29,205 bases of DNA from an uncultured Pedobacter sp. (GCF_946479715.1 NZ_CAMLHF010000050.1:1-29205); one strand, 5' to 3'; positions 1 to 8,833 are shown, counted from the stretch's first letter. Notes: generated by a model from the sequence alone, not told the origin. Made by a program: numbers and translations.

Positions 1-300
1 CAAGGTGGTGCAAGTGGTCACTACAAACAATGGGTTGAAGCCGCTATTGCCGGTAATGGCAAGCAGGAAGTAAGTTCTCCTTTTGAAATTGCAGGCCCGC
101 TTACAGAAGCCTTATTAATGGCAAATCTTGCCATACGTGGTGTTGATGTTCAACGTAAAAACAGTGAAGGAAAAATCTCTTATCCTGGCCGTAATATCAA
201 ATTACTTTGGGATAATGACCTAATGAAGGTTACTAACCTTGATGATGTGAACCAATATGTAAAACGTGAGTATCGCAAAGGCTGGACTTTGGGCGCATAA
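1..300 (+). CDS. Gfo/Idh/MocA family oxidoreductase, C-terminal part
   Basis: The frame is open from base 1 to the TAA at 298-300, giving about 99 residues, so the gene starts outside the window; the internal ATG at 118 is not a start. The visible tail contains HYKQWVEAAIAG, then PFEIAGPLTEALLMANLAIR and PGRNIKLLWDNDLMKVTN, the pattern at the C-terminus of Bacteroidota NAD(P)-dependent Gfo/Idh/MocA dehydrogenases. These oxidise or reduce a sugar hydroxyl. The nucleotide-binding half and any signal peptide cannot be seen. It lies 28 bases upstream of a DUF1080 gene on the same strand, which suggests it forms or reduces the 3-keto sugar handled next door. The family call is from motif memory; the substrate is inferred. 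Confidence 0.75.
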   Translation, partial: QGGASGHYKQWVEAAIAGNGKQEVSSPFEIAGPLTEALLMANLAIRGVDVQRKNSEGKISYPGRNIKLLWDNDLMKVTNLDDVNQYVKREYRKGWTLGA

Positions 301-328
301 AACATAAAGAACAATTTTAAACCACATA

Positions 329-1021
329 ATGAAAAAATACATTTTCTCTGCGCTGATCTTAACAACAATAATGAGCTGCAGTAGTACAAAAAGTCAAAAA
401 GGCACAAAAGGATTCACCAAACTATTTAATGGTGAATCCACTGCCGGATGGCATACATATGGAAAAACAACCGCCGGTAGTAAATGGAAAGTAGAAGATG
501 GAACACTCCACTTTGATCCAAATGGCCAAAATGACGGTGGAGGTGATTTAGTGACAGATAAGGAATACAGCAATTTCCATTTAAAACTGGAATGGAAAGT
601 AGCTCCTAAAGCTAACAGCGGTATTATTTTCTACGTACACGAAGACCCGAAATATGGTGCTACATACAGTACAGGTTTAGAAATGCAGGTGCTGGATAAC
701 GATGGTCATCCGGACGGAAAGATAACTAAGCACAGAGCGGGAGATTTGTATGATCTTGTTAAAAGTAACTCTGAACCGGTGAAACCTGTTGGAGAATGGA
801 ATACAGCTGAAGTAATTAGCAACAATGGAGCCCTCGAATTAAGATTAAATGGTGTTAAAGTAGTAACTACTACACTTTGGGATGAAAACTGGAAAAATCT
901 TGTTTCAAAAAGCAAATTTGCTGGCTGGGAAGGATTTGGAACTTTCAAGTCAGGTAAAATAGCTCTTCAGGATCATGGAGATGCTGTTTGGTACCGTAAC
1001 ATTATGATTAAAGAACTATAA
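329..1021 (+). CDS. DUF1080 (3-keto-disaccharide hydrolase type) lipoprotein
   Basis: This 230-residue protein has a lipoprotein-type signal (hydrophobic residues 6-15, lipobox IMSC with Cys17). No acidic export signal follows the cysteine, so surface display is not indicated. The body is a single DUF1080 jelly-roll domain. It starts with KLFNGESTAGWHTYGK and contains the LEWKVAPKANSGIIFYVHED segment and the end motif IALQDHGDAVWYRNIMIKEL. Members of this family act on 3-keto-glycosides, cleaving the glycosidic bond after C3 oxidation. The neighbours (oxidoreductase before, transporter and two TIM-barrel proteins after) fit that role. The family is clear; the exact substrate and whether the reaction is hydrolysis or elimination are not visible. 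Confidence 0.85.
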   Translation: MKKYIFSALILTTIMSCSSTKSQKGTKGFTKLFNGESTAGWHTYGKTTAGSKWKVEDGTLHFDPNGQNDGGGDLVTDKEYSNFHLKLEWKVAPKANSGIIFYVHEDPKYGATYSTGLEMQVLDNDGHPDGKITKHRAGDLYDLVKSNSEPVKPVGEWNTAEVISNNGALELRLNGVKVVTTTLWDENWKNLVSKSKFAGWEGFGTFKSGKIALQDHGDAVWYRNIMIKEL

Positions 1022-1053
1022 TTTAACTTTTAAAGAATAACGAAAACCCGAAT

Positions 1054-2295
1054 ATGAATACGACTAACCGTGTTAAATTATCAATCATGATGTTCCTGGA
1101 ATTTTTTATCTGGGGATCATGGTTTGTTACCTTAGGTACTTTTCTGGACAAAAACCTTTCTGCCTCAGGTTCAGAAACTGCTGCTGTTTTTTCAACCCAA
1201 TCATGGGGAGCCATAGTTGCCCCTTTTATTATCGGCTTAATTGCAGATAGATTTTTCAATGCAGAAAAAATCCTTGGTGTTTTACACCTTCTTGGCGCTG
1301 CTTTGATGTATCAAATGTATACTGCGGCAGATATATCTGTTTTTTATCCATACGTATTAGGCTATATGATTCTTTATATGCCAACACTTGCTTTAGTAAA
1401 TTCAGTATCCTTTAACCAAATGAAAGATCCGGAGAAAGAATTCTCTCCTATCAGGATTTGGGGAACTATCGGTTGGATTACAGCTGGACTAATCATCAGT
1501 TATGTATTCATTTGGGATTCACCAGAGGCCCTGTCTGCAGGTTTATTAAAAAATACTTTCCTTATGGCTGGTATTGCTTCATTAGGTTTAGGTTTATTTA
1601 GTTTCACACTACCTAAAACGCCACCAAAAGTAGCTGCCGGTGAAAAAGTAAAGATCGGTGATATTTTAGGCCTTGATGCTTTGAAGCTATTAAAGGATAA
1701 AAACTTTGCTATATTCTTTGTTTCTGCTATTCTAATTTGTATCCCTCTGGCATTCTATTATCAAAATGCTCACCCTTTCTTATCTAATATTGGTGTTGAA
1801 GGGCCTACAGGTAAAATGGCAATAGGACAAATTTCAGAAGCGTTATTTTTACTATTGATTCCTTTTTTCTTCAAAAAATATGGATTCAAGAAAACCATCC
1901 TTGTCGGTATGCTTGCGTGGTCTGTTAGGTACTTATTGTTTGCCTACGGAAATGCAGGAGAACTTAGCTTTATGATTCTGATTGGTATTGCATTACATGG
2001 TATTTGTTATGATTTCTTCTTTGTATCAGGACAGATCTACACCAATTCAAAAGCTGGTGAAAGATATAAAAGTGCTGCTCAGGGATTAATTACGCTAGCT
2101 ACATATGGTGTGGGTATGCTTATTGGATTTGAAGTTGCGGGATGGATTACAGACACTTACAAAGGTGCCAATGGTGCTGCCGACTGGAAAATGGTATGGC
2201 TGATCCCATCTGGTATTGCATTTGTAGTTTTCCTATTATTTGCATTAACTTTCAATGATAAAAAGAAAATTGAAGACGAAGCAATTGCCCATTAA
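1054..2295 (+). CDS. NupG-type MFS permease (nucleoside/sugar:H+ symporter)
   Basis: The 413-residue protein has about twelve hydrophobic segments and the N-terminus typical of the nucleoside:H+ symporter branch of the major facilitator superfamily (MMFLEFFIWGSWFVTLGTFL, residues 12-31). The motif PIRIWGTIGWITAGL follows at about residue 130. Length matches the family (about 410-420). Bacteroidota often carry such NupG-like permeases in sugar-catabolic clusters, so the true cargo here may be a keto-sugar or monosaccharide rather than a nucleoside. It starts 32 bases after the DUF1080 gene and is followed after 38 bases by a TIM-barrel gene, consistent with one transcript. Location is the inner membrane. 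Confidence 0.8.
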   Translation: MNTTNRVKLSIMMFLEFFIWGSWFVTLGTFLDKNLSASGSETAAVFSTQSWGAIVAPFIIGLIADRFFNAEKILGVLHLLGAALMYQMYTAADISVFYPYVLGYMILYMPTLALVNSVSFNQMKDPEKEFSPIRIWGTIGWITAGLIISYVFIWDSPEALSAGLLKNTFLMAGIASLGLGLFSFTLPKTPPKVAAGEKVKIGDILGLDALKLLKDKNFAIFFVSAILICIPLAFYYQNAHPFLSNIGVEGPTGKMAIGQISEALFLLLIPFFFKKYGFKKTILVGMLAWSVRYLLFAYGNAGELSFMILIGIALHGICYDFFFVSGQIYTNSKAGERYKSAAQGLITLATYGVGMLIGFEVAGWITDTYKGANGAADWKMVWLIPSGIAFVVFLLFALTFNDKKKIEDEAIAH

Positions 2296-2333
2296 TCTAT
2301 TTAAACCAAATCAAAATTTAGATATTTAAAAAA

Positions 2334-3215
2334 ATGGAATCAGAATTAAGCAGAAGATCTGCACTGAAAAATATCGTTGCCGGAACCGCCGCTTTAGGTG
2401 TTTCTGCAGCTTTGCCCGCTTTTGCTCTTGAGCCATATAAGTCAACTATGTTAAAAGGAAATGTAAATCATTCTGTTTGCCGTTGGTGCTTTGGAAGCAT
2501 AGATCTTGATACTTTATGTATTGAGGCAAAAAAAATTGGTATTAAAGCAATAGACCTTGTTGGTCCTAATGATTGGGCTACTTTAAAAAAACATGGCTTA
2601 TACTCTTCAATGTGCAATGGTGCAGAAATCAACATACCTGATGGCTGGAATGACCCTAAATTTCATGCAACACTGATTAAAAATTATTCGGAAATGATTC
2701 CGAAAGTTGCTGAAGCTGGCTACAAGCAATTGATCTGCTTTAGTGGAAACCGTAGAGGTAAAGACGACGAGACAGGGTTGAAAAACTGTGTTGAGGGCTT
2801 AAAACAAATACTTCCAATTGCTGAAAAGCATAATGTAGTTGTGGTTATGGAGCTGCTTAACAGCAAAGTTGACCACGGAGATTACCAGTGCGACAATACT
2901 CCATGGGGTGTTGAACTATGCAAAAGGCTAGGCTCAGAAAACTTTAAATTGCTTTATGACATCTACCACATGCAGATTGATGAAGGAAATGTAATCAGTA
3001 CGATAAGGAAGAACCATCAATACATTTCCCATTATCATACTGCTGGCGTACCGGGAAGAAATGAGCTTGATGATACGCAGGAACTATTTTATCCTGCAGT
3101 TATTAAAGCTATTGTAGCAACTGGTTTCAAAGGATACCTTGCTCAGGAGTTTATTCCTAAGAATAAAGATGGCATAAAATCATTACAAGAAGCAGTAAAT
3201 ATTTGTGACGTATAA
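2334..3215 (+). CDS. Exported hydroxypyruvate isomerase-like TIM-barrel protein
   Basis: The 293-residue protein begins with a twin-arginine-type signal (SRRSALKNIVAGTAALG, residues 6-22, ending at about A29-F30-A31). The rest matches the Hyi-like sugar isomerase fold. Probable metal ligands are Glu173 (VVMELLN), Asp209 (LLYDIYHMQ), His235 (HYHTAGVPGR) and Glu272 (YLAQEF). The conserved NSKVDH and PGRNE strings are also present. E. coli Hyi interconverts hydroxypyruvate and tartronate semialdehyde, but exported Bacteroidota homologues near DUF1080 and Gfo/Idh genes more probably act on keto-sugars as isomerases, epimerases or hydratases. It probably shares a transcript with the permease upstream and the second TIM-barrel protein downstream. 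Confidence 0.8.
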   Translation: MESELSRRSALKNIVAGTAALGVSAALPAFALEPYKSTMLKGNVNHSVCRWCFGSIDLDTLCIEAKKIGIKAIDLVGPNDWATLKKHGLYSSMCNGAEINIPDGWNDPKFHATLIKNYSEMIPKVAEAGYKQLICFSGNRRGKDDETGLKNCVEGLKQILPIAEKHNVVVVMELLNSKVDHGDYQCDNTPWGVELCKRLGSENFKLLYDIYHMQIDEGNVISTIRKNHQYISHYHTAGVPGRNELDDTQELFYPAVIKAIVATGFKGYLAQEFIPKNKDGIKSLQEAVNICDV

Positions 3216-3225
3216 TTCAAAAACT

Positions 3226-4110
3226 ATGAATTCTAGAAGAAATTTTATTAAGCAGGCAGGTATTGCCGTTGCAGGTGCAGCGTTATTACCATCTTTTGCT
3301 TGCAGCAGCACCCCTGCGGCAGCCGGAGCTCACCCTATTGGGCTACAACTTTATACCTTAAGAGAATTACTACCTAAAGATGTTAAAGGGGTAATAGAAA
3401 AGGTAGCAAAAGCCGGTTACAAAGAAGTTGAAACCTATGGTTATACTGCTGATGCTGGATTTTGGGGCTTAGATGCCAAAACATTTAAAGGTTTGCTTGA
3501 TGCTAATGGATTAAAAGCTCCTAGCGGCCACTTTGGTTTAGATGGCTTTATTAAAAGCGGCAATCTGGATGAAGTTAAACCTTTAATTGAAGGTGCTTTA
3601 ACCTTAAATATGGAATATCTTACCTGTCCATATCTTGATGAATCATTAAGACCTGATCTTGATGCTTTTAAAAAGGTAGCAGCAAGATTAAATGAAGCAG
3701 CAGAACTGTGTGCTAAATCTGGATTACAGTTAGCATACCATAATCACGATTTTGAATTTAAAAAATACGGAGATACTACGGGATACGACATCTTGCTTCA
3801 GGAAACAGACAAGAAAAATGTTCAGTTTGAAATGGATTTATACTGGGTTGTAAGATCTGGGAACGATCCACTTGCATTATTTTCGAAGCATCCTGGCCGT
3901 TTTGTGATGTGGCATGTAAAGGATATGGATAAAGCTAACAATACCATTAATACTGAAGTAGGCACTGGAAAAATAGACTTTAAGAGCATTTATAAGCACG
4001 CTAAAGAATCAGGCCTTAAACACTTAATTGTTGAACAGGAGAATTTTTCAAAGGATCCTTTTGTAAGCATTAAGCAAAGCTTTGATTACGTAAATCGCGA
4101 ACTGGTTTAA
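3226..4110 (+). CDS. Sugar phosphate isomerase/epimerase-like TIM-barrel protein, Tat-exported
   Basis: I chose the ATG at 3226, 10 bases after the upstream stop, rather than the in-frame GTG at 3205. The ATG puts the twin-arginine signal (NSRRNFIKQAG) at the very N-terminus and avoids overlap. The product has 294 residues. The signal ends in LLPSFACSS, where Cys26 could be lipidated, although the lipobox is poor. The body is an AP-endonuclease-2-like xylose isomerase TIM barrel with HPIGLQLYTLRE at 36-47, YHNHDFEF at 171-178, FEMDLYWVV with Asp204, WHVKD with His230 and VEQE at 269-272 as likely metal ligands. A strong terminator follows directly, so this is the last gene of the run. The substrate is unknown; context suggests a keto-sugar. 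Confidence 0.8.
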   Translation: MNSRRNFIKQAGIAVAGAALLPSFACSSTPAAAGAHPIGLQLYTLRELLPKDVKGVIEKVAKAGYKEVETYGYTADAGFWGLDAKTFKGLLDANGLKAPSGHFGLDGFIKSGNLDEVKPLIEGALTLNMEYLTCPYLDESLRPDLDAFKKVAARLNEAAELCAKSGLQLAYHNHDFEFKKYGDTTGYDILLQETDKKNVQFEMDLYWVVRSGNDPLALFSKHPGRFVMWHVKDMDKANNTINTEVGTGKIDFKSIYKHAKESGLKHLIVEQENFSKDPFVSIKQSFDYVNRELV

Positions 4111-4130
4111 GAAGATATATCTTAACAACA

Positions 4131-4167
4131 AAAGGGAAGTGGTTTACAAAAATCACTTCCCTTTTTT
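4131..4167 (+). terminator. Rho-independent terminator after the sugar gene run
   Basis: AAAGGGAAGTG (4131-4141) pairs perfectly with CACTTCCCTTT (4154-4164). Three further pairs lead into a short loop at 4145-4150, and a run of six T covers 4162-4167. It lies 20 bases after the stop of the TIM-barrel gene and closes the 1-4110 cluster. Confidence 0.9.
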
Positions 4168-4196
4168 GTTTATAAGTACCCTGGTTTGCAGAAACA

Positions 4197-4228
4197 TTTA
4201 CTTAATGCTGAAATATTTCACATCTTTG
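4197..4228 (+). promoter_or_regulatory. Possible asd promoter (Bacteroidota type)
   Basis: CATCTTTG at 4221-4228 differs at one position from the TAnnTTTG -7 box, and TTTA at 4197-4200 stands 20 bases upstream in place of TTTG. The predicted start near 4235 would give a leader of about 58 bases before asd. The match is imperfect, but a promoter is needed somewhere after the terminator at 4131-4167. Confidence 0.3.
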
Positions 4229-4292
4229 GGGACTTATTAAACATAAAACCTTTATAATTAATTAAAAACAAGTAAAAAACAATTAGAAAAAA

Positions 4293-5285
4293 ATGAAAAT
4301 TGCAGTAGTTGGCGCCACCGGTCTGGTAGGCACCGTAATGTTAAAAGTATTAGAAGAGCGTAACTTCCCGTTAACTGAATTGATCCCTGTAGCATCTGAG
4401 AAGAGTGTTGGTAAGGAAATCTCATTCAAGGGTAAGAAGTATGCTGTTGTAAATATGGAAACTGCAATTGCAATGAGACCCGACATCGCATTGTTTTCTG
4501 CAGGTGGTGGTACTTCATTAACATATGCTCCTCTTTTTGCTGAGGCTGGTACAACAGTAATCGATAATTCGTCGGCATGGCGTATGGATCCTTCAAAAAA
4601 ACTGATCGTTCCTGAAGTTAACGCAAATGAATTATCTATCGATGATAAGATCATTGCAAATCCTAACTGTTCAACCATACAAATGGTAGTGGCGTTAAAA
4701 CCACTTCACGATAAATATAGAATCAAACGCGTTGTGGTTTCTACCTACCAGTCTGTTACCGGTACTGGTGTAAAAGCTGTAGAACAACTAATGAATGAGC
4801 GTAAAGGTATTACTGATGGCCCTATGGCTTACGCATACCCTATTGATTTAAATGTTATTCCTCAAATTGATGTATTCACTGAAAACGGATATACAAAAGA
4901 GGAAATGAAAATGATACTTGAAACACGCAAGATCATGGGCGACGACAGCATCAGGGTTACTGCTACTACAGTACGTATCCCGGTTATGGGTGGTCACTCT
5001 GAATCAGTTAACATAGAGTTTGAGAATGATTTTGACCTTGCTGATGTAAGAGATTTGCTAACTAAAACTGAAGGAATCATTGTTGTTGATGATACAGCTA
5101 ACCTTAAATACCCTATGCCTAAAGACGCTCATGAAAAAGATGAAGTATTTGTAGGAAGGATCAGACGTGATGAGTCGTTGCCAAACACATTAAACATGTG
5201 GATTGTTGCCGATAACTTGCGTAAAGGTGCTGCTACCAATGCAGTTCAGATTGCAGAGTTTCTGGTAAGAAATGAACTGATATAA
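4293..5285 (+). CDS. asd: Aspartate-semialdehyde dehydrogenase
   Basis: This cytosolic enzyme reduces aspartyl-4-phosphate to aspartate semialdehyde with NADPH, the branch point to lysine/diaminopimelate, threonine and methionine. The 330-residue length is normal. The Rossmann motif GATGLVG is at 7-13, SAGGGTS at 69-75, the catalytic cysteine in NPNCST at Cys126, and RIPVMGGHSE at 228-237 carries the substrate-binding Arg and catalytic His. The gene appears monocistronic: a terminator precedes it and a long palindrome separates it from the next gene. Its role in diaminopimelate supply fits loosely with the peptidoglycan enzymes downstream, but no shared transcript is indicated. Confidence 0.97.
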   Translation: MKIAVVGATGLVGTVMLKVLEERNFPLTELIPVASEKSVGKEISFKGKKYAVVNMETAIAMRPDIALFSAGGGTSLTYAPLFAEAGTTVIDNSSAWRMDPSKKLIVPEVNANELSIDDKIIANPNCSTIQMVVALKPLHDKYRIKRVVVSTYQSVTGTGVKAVEQLMNERKGITDGPMAYAYPIDLNVIPQIDVFTENGYTKEEMKMILETRKIMGDDSIRVTATTVRIPVMGGHSESVNIEFENDFDLADVRDLLTKTEGIIVVDDTANLKYPMPKDAHEKDEVFVGRIRRDESLPNTLNMWIVADNLRKGAATNAVQIAEFLVRNELI

Positions 5286-5318
5286 TACGATTTAAATAGG
5301 ATCACGAAGATACTATCA

Positions 5319-5409
5319 CGGTCGTCATCCTGACGCAGGTCAGGATCTCAGAATAGCAGGACTCATCTTTCTGTTCCGAGGTCCTGAAATAAATTCAGGA
5401 TGACGACCG
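5319..5409. repeat. 91-bp imperfect palindrome between asd and dacB
   Basis: The outer arms CGGTCGTCATCCTGA (5319-5333) and TCAGGATGACGACCG (5395-5409) are perfect 15-bp inverted repeats. Inside, a 6/7-base internal loop is followed by a second stem of roughly 20 pairs in which TCAGGATCTCAGAATAG pairs with CTGTTCCGAGGTCCTGA, allowing G-T pairs and one mismatch, around a short loop near 5360-5369. The GTCATCCTGA core resembles dispersed palindromic repeats common in intergenic spaces of this group, but only this copy is visible here. Transcribed, it would form a long hairpin that could end asd transcription or protect its 3' end; there is no good T-run. Confidence 0.75.
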
Positions 5410-5436
5410 TTTTATGTAAATACCGATTGCCAACTT

Positions 5437-6846
5437 ATGTTTAAAAAACCATTCTTATTTCTTTTGTTCTTTCTGAACACGGTTATCATTCTGGCCCAAA
5501 CGCCTGTACAAAAATTAGAACAAGCCTTTAATAACTTGCTTGCCGACCCACAGGCAAAATATGCATTAACCTCTTTATGCGTACTGGATGCAAAAACCGG
5601 ACAATCTATCTTCAGTAGAAATGAGAATATAGGCGTTGCTACTGCGTCGACATTGAAAACCATCACCTCGGCAACTGCATTTGGATTATTAGGTAAAGAT
5701 TTTCAATACCAGACTACATTAGCCTATAGTGGCACCATCAATTCGGAAGGGATATTAAAAGGAAACCTGATTATTGTTGGTGGCGGAGACCCTACATTGG
5801 GTTCATGGCGATATGAAAATACTAAAGAAGGTGTGATCTTAAATCAATGGGTAAATGCCATAAAAGCTGCCGGAATTAAAAAGATCGAAGGAAAAGTTAT
5901 AGGTGATGATGGTCTATGGGGAAGCCAAACAACCCCTGATGGCTGGATCTGGCAAGATATAGGCAATTACTATGGTGCAGGAGCTTCGGCACTGAGTTGG
6001 AGAGAGAATCAATTTGATCTTCATTTAAGGGCAAATAGAGCTGAGCGGACTGTAACAGTATTAAAAACCGTCCCTGAAATGCCCTACATTAAGTTTGTAA
6101 ATGAATTGAAGGCGGGCGCTGAGGGCACTGGAGACAGGGTTTATGCTTATTTACCTCCTCTAGGTACTACTGCATATTTAAGAGGAAGCTGGGCTATTGG
6201 GATTTCAAAATCCGGAGTTTCGGCAGCATTGCCTGATCCTGCTTTTGATGCCGCATTTAGATTACAAGACACTTTACATCGAATAGGCATAAGCGCTACA
6301 GAAACACCCACTACAGCCAGGCAGCTGACGGCCGAACAAAAACCAATGCCGGCAGTGACCCAAAAATTAACAACAATTAGCTCGCCTACCCTTAGCGAAA
6401 TTGTATACTGGTTCAATAAAAAAAGTGTGAACTTATATGGAGAACACTTGTTAAAAACCATTGCCTGGAAATCAGGAAAAGATGCTACAACACAAAACGG
6501 AGCGGCTACTGTAATTAATTACTGGTCTGCGAAAGGAATAGATAGTCGTGCTTTGAACATTTTGGATGGCAGTGGCTTATCCCCTGGCACCCGAGTAACA
6601 ACCGCAGCAATGGCAAGTGTTCTTTTTCAAACTCAAAAGGAAAGCTGGTTCCCAGCTTATTATGAATCATTGCCGGAAAACAATGGAATGAAACTTAAAA
6701 GTGGAAGCATTAATGATGTTTCGGCCTATGCCGGATATTACACAGACAAGAATGGCAATAAATATATCATTGTAATTAACATAAATAACTATTCTGGTTC
6801 CGGGATCAGCAAAAAACTGTTCCGGGTTTTGGATGCCCTTAAGTAA
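5437..6846 (+). CDS. dacB: D-alanyl-D-alanine carboxypeptidase/endopeptidase, PBP4 family (peptidase S13)
   Basis: The 469-residue protein has a signal peptide (residues 1-20, cleaved near ILA-Q) and acts in the periplasm. It removes the terminal D-Ala or cuts cross-links in peptidoglycan. The serine-acyl-enzyme motifs are in order: SxxK as STLK at 71-74, SxN as SVN in KKSVNLYGEHLL, and KTG as KSG in MKLKSGSINDVSAYAGY. The S13-type insertion between the first two motifs is present, and the length fits the family. It ends 21 bases before the GH20 gene on the same strand, so cell-wall or aminosugar turnover genes may be co-transcribed. The symbol rests on family membership; paralogues are common. 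Confidence 0.9.
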   Translation: MFKKPFLFLLFFLNTVIILAQTPVQKLEQAFNNLLADPQAKYALTSLCVLDAKTGQSIFSRNENIGVATASTLKTITSATAFGLLGKDFQYQTTLAYSGTINSEGILKGNLIIVGGGDPTLGSWRYENTKEGVILNQWVNAIKAAGIKKIEGKVIGDDGLWGSQTTPDGWIWQDIGNYYGAGASALSWRENQFDLHLRANRAERTVTVLKTVPEMPYIKFVNELKAGAEGTGDRVYAYLPPLGTTAYLRGSWAIGISKSGVSAALPDPAFDAAFRLQDTLHRIGISATETPTTARQLTAEQKPMPAVTQKLTTISSPTLSEIVYWFNKKSVNLYGEHLLKTIAWKSGKDATTQNGAATVINYWSAKGIDSRALNILDGSGLSPGTRVTTAAMASVLFQTQKESWFPAYYESLPENNGMKLKSGSINDVSAYAGYYTDKNGNKYIIVININNYSGSGISKKLFRVLDALK

Positions 6847-6867
6847 AATTGATAAATTGCGGCAATT

Positions 6868-8829
6868 ATGAAAAACACCTTTTACCTGCTTTGTCTAAGT
6901 CTTTTAAGTATTCCTGCCTTCGGTCAGTATGCTATTCCAAATACAGAAGCTACAACAGAAACTGTTGCGATAGTAAACAATGCACCGGATATTGCAATTA
7001 TACCAGAACCGGTATCAGTTATAAAAAGTGACGGATATTTTGTGCTTCCCTCAAATGTGGTTGTACAAGCTCCGGCAATGGCAGAAATAAAGCAGGTGGT
7101 GGCTTTTTTACAGGAAAGACTTTCTATTCCTACAGGAAGTTATGTTGCTGAGGTGAGCACCCCGTCTGCAAAATCAACCATTAACCTTATTTTAAATGAA
7201 AAAGCAAATTCAGCACTAGGTAAAGAAGGTTACCAATTGTCGGTAACACCTAATCATATTACCATTAAAGCAAACAAACCTGCAGGCTTATTTTATGGAG
7301 TTCAGAGCCTTATTCAATTATTTCCTAAAGAAATTGAGAGTAAAGAAGCTGTTGAAAATATAGAGTGGAAAGCACCTTGTGTAGAAATAATAGATTATCC
7401 CCGAGTTGGATGGAGAGGCCTAATGTTTGATGTCGCCCGTCATTTTTTCACCAAAGCAGAAGTGAAACAATACATAGATGCAATGGTAAGATATAAATAC
7501 AATATCCTGCATTTACACCTAACTGATGATGAGGGATGGAGGATAGAAATAAAAGGTTTACCAAAATTAACTGAAGTAGGTGCCTGGAATGTAAAAAAAG
7601 TAGGCGAATTCGGAAACTTCTTCCCTCCTGCAGCTGACGAACCCCGAAACTATGGAGGCTTTTACACCCAGGACGACATAAGAGAACTGGTACAATACGC
7701 TAAGGAGAGATTTGTAGATATAATGCCAGAAATAGATGTTCCCGGACATAGTTTAGCTGCAATTGCTTCTTATCCAGAATTATCATGCACCCCAGGTGCC
7801 GAGAACTACCGCGTGCGTTCTGGTGAGCGAATTATGGATTGGTCGAGAGGTGCACCTCCTATTGCTTTGGTAGATAATACACTTTGCCCCGCAAATGAAA
7901 AAGTGTACAGCTTTTTAGATACTGTAATTACACAGGTAGCCCAATTATTCCCTTTCGAATACATCCATATGGGTGGCGATGAAGCTCCGTTTAATTTTTG
8001 GGAAAAGAGTGATAGCATTAAAGCCTTGATGAAAAAAGAAGGTTTAAAAAATATGCATCAGGTTCAGGGCTATTTTGAAAAGCGAGTACAAAGGATTGTT
8101 GAATCAAAAGGAAAGAAATTTATGGGTTGGGATGAGATTCTGGATGGAGATATGCCGCAAAACACTACAGTGATGAGCTGGAGAGGAATGAAATATGGAA
8201 TTGAAGCAGCTAAAAGAAAACACGAAGTAGTGATGAGTCCAACTACTTATGCTTACTTAGATTATATGCAGGCTGATGTGATTACAGAACCCAAGGTATA
8301 CGCCTCGTTAAGATTGAGCAAATCGTATGAGTTTGATCCAATCCCAGCGGGAGTCGACAAAAAATACATTAAGGGCGGACAGGCAAACCTATGGACTGAA
8401 CAAGTTTATAATATCCGTCAGGCAGAATATATGACCTGGCCCAGAGGCTTGGCAATAGCGGAGTCTGTGTGGTCGCCCATTGAAAAGAAAAACTGGAACA
8501 ATTTCTTTAATCGCGTTGAGCAGCATTTTAAAAGGCTTGACATAGCTGAAACGAAATATGCCCCAAGTGTTTACGATCCTATATTTAGTGTAAGCAGATC
8601 GGCAGATAAGCAGCTTATGATTGAATTGAGTACCGAGGCACCGGGACTCGATATTTATTATAGTTTCGATAACTCATTTCCCGATCGTTTTTACCCTAAG
8701 TACACAGAAAAGCTATCCCCACCAAAAGATGCTACTACACTTAAAGTAATTACATACAAAGGAAAACAACCAGTAGGCAGAATGTTGTCTATGCCTGTTG
8801 ACGAATTAAGCAGGAGATCTAGAAAATAA
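6868..8829 (+). CDS. Secreted beta-N-acetylhexosaminidase, GH20
   Basis: The 653-residue protein carries a signal peptide (residues 1-20, FGQ end). A small GH20b-like N-terminal domain follows (about 40-170), then the GH20 barrel. The catalytic Asp-Glu pair is in HMGGDEAP (Asp371-Glu372), and HLHLTDDEGWRIEIKG at 215-230 is the usual upstream signature. A C-terminal region from about 590 looks like the fn3-type chitobiase C-domain. The enzyme releases terminal GlcNAc or GalNAc with substrate-assisted catalysis. Substrates could be chitin oligomers, glycoproteins or muropeptides; the neighbouring PBP4 gene favours no choice. truA starts 4 bases after its stop, implying translational or transcriptional coupling. 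Confidence 0.93.
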   Translation: MKNTFYLLCLSLLSIPAFGQYAIPNTEATTETVAIVNNAPDIAIIPEPVSVIKSDGYFVLPSNVVVQAPAMAEIKQVVAFLQERLSIPTGSYVAEVSTPSAKSTINLILNEKANSALGKEGYQLSVTPNHITIKANKPAGLFYGVQSLIQLFPKEIESKEAVENIEWKAPCVEIIDYPRVGWRGLMFDVARHFFTKAEVKQYIDAMVRYKYNILHLHLTDDEGWRIEIKGLPKLTEVGAWNVKKVGEFGNFFPPAADEPRNYGGFYTQDDIRELVQYAKERFVDIMPEIDVPGHSLAAIASYPELSCTPGAENYRVRSGERIMDWSRGAPPIALVDNTLCPANEKVYSFLDTVITQVAQLFPFEYIHMGGDEAPFNFWEKSDSIKALMKKEGLKNMHQVQGYFEKRVQRIVESKGKKFMGWDEILDGDMPQNTTVMSWRGMKYGIEAAKRKHEVVMSPTTYAYLDYMQADVITEPKVYASLRLSKSYEFDPIPAGVDKKYIKGGQANLWTEQVYNIRQAEYMTWPRGLAIAESVWSPIEKKNWNNFFNRVEQHFKRLDIAETKYAPSVYDPIFSVSRSADKQLMIELSTEAPGLDIYYSFDNSFPDRFYPKYTEKLSPPKDATTLKVITYKGKQPVGRMLSMPVDELSRRSRK

Positions 8830-8833
8830 GATA

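Noticed and set aside
3205..3225. GTG start giving a 7-residue longer TIM-barrel protein
   Set aside because: It overlaps the upstream stop region and pushes the twin-arginine signal away from the N-terminus; the ATG at 3226 fits better.
6849..7031. 60-codon frame overlapping the start of the GH20 gene
   Set aside because: It lies in another frame over the hexosaminidase signal peptide and has low-complexity, non-protein-like composition.
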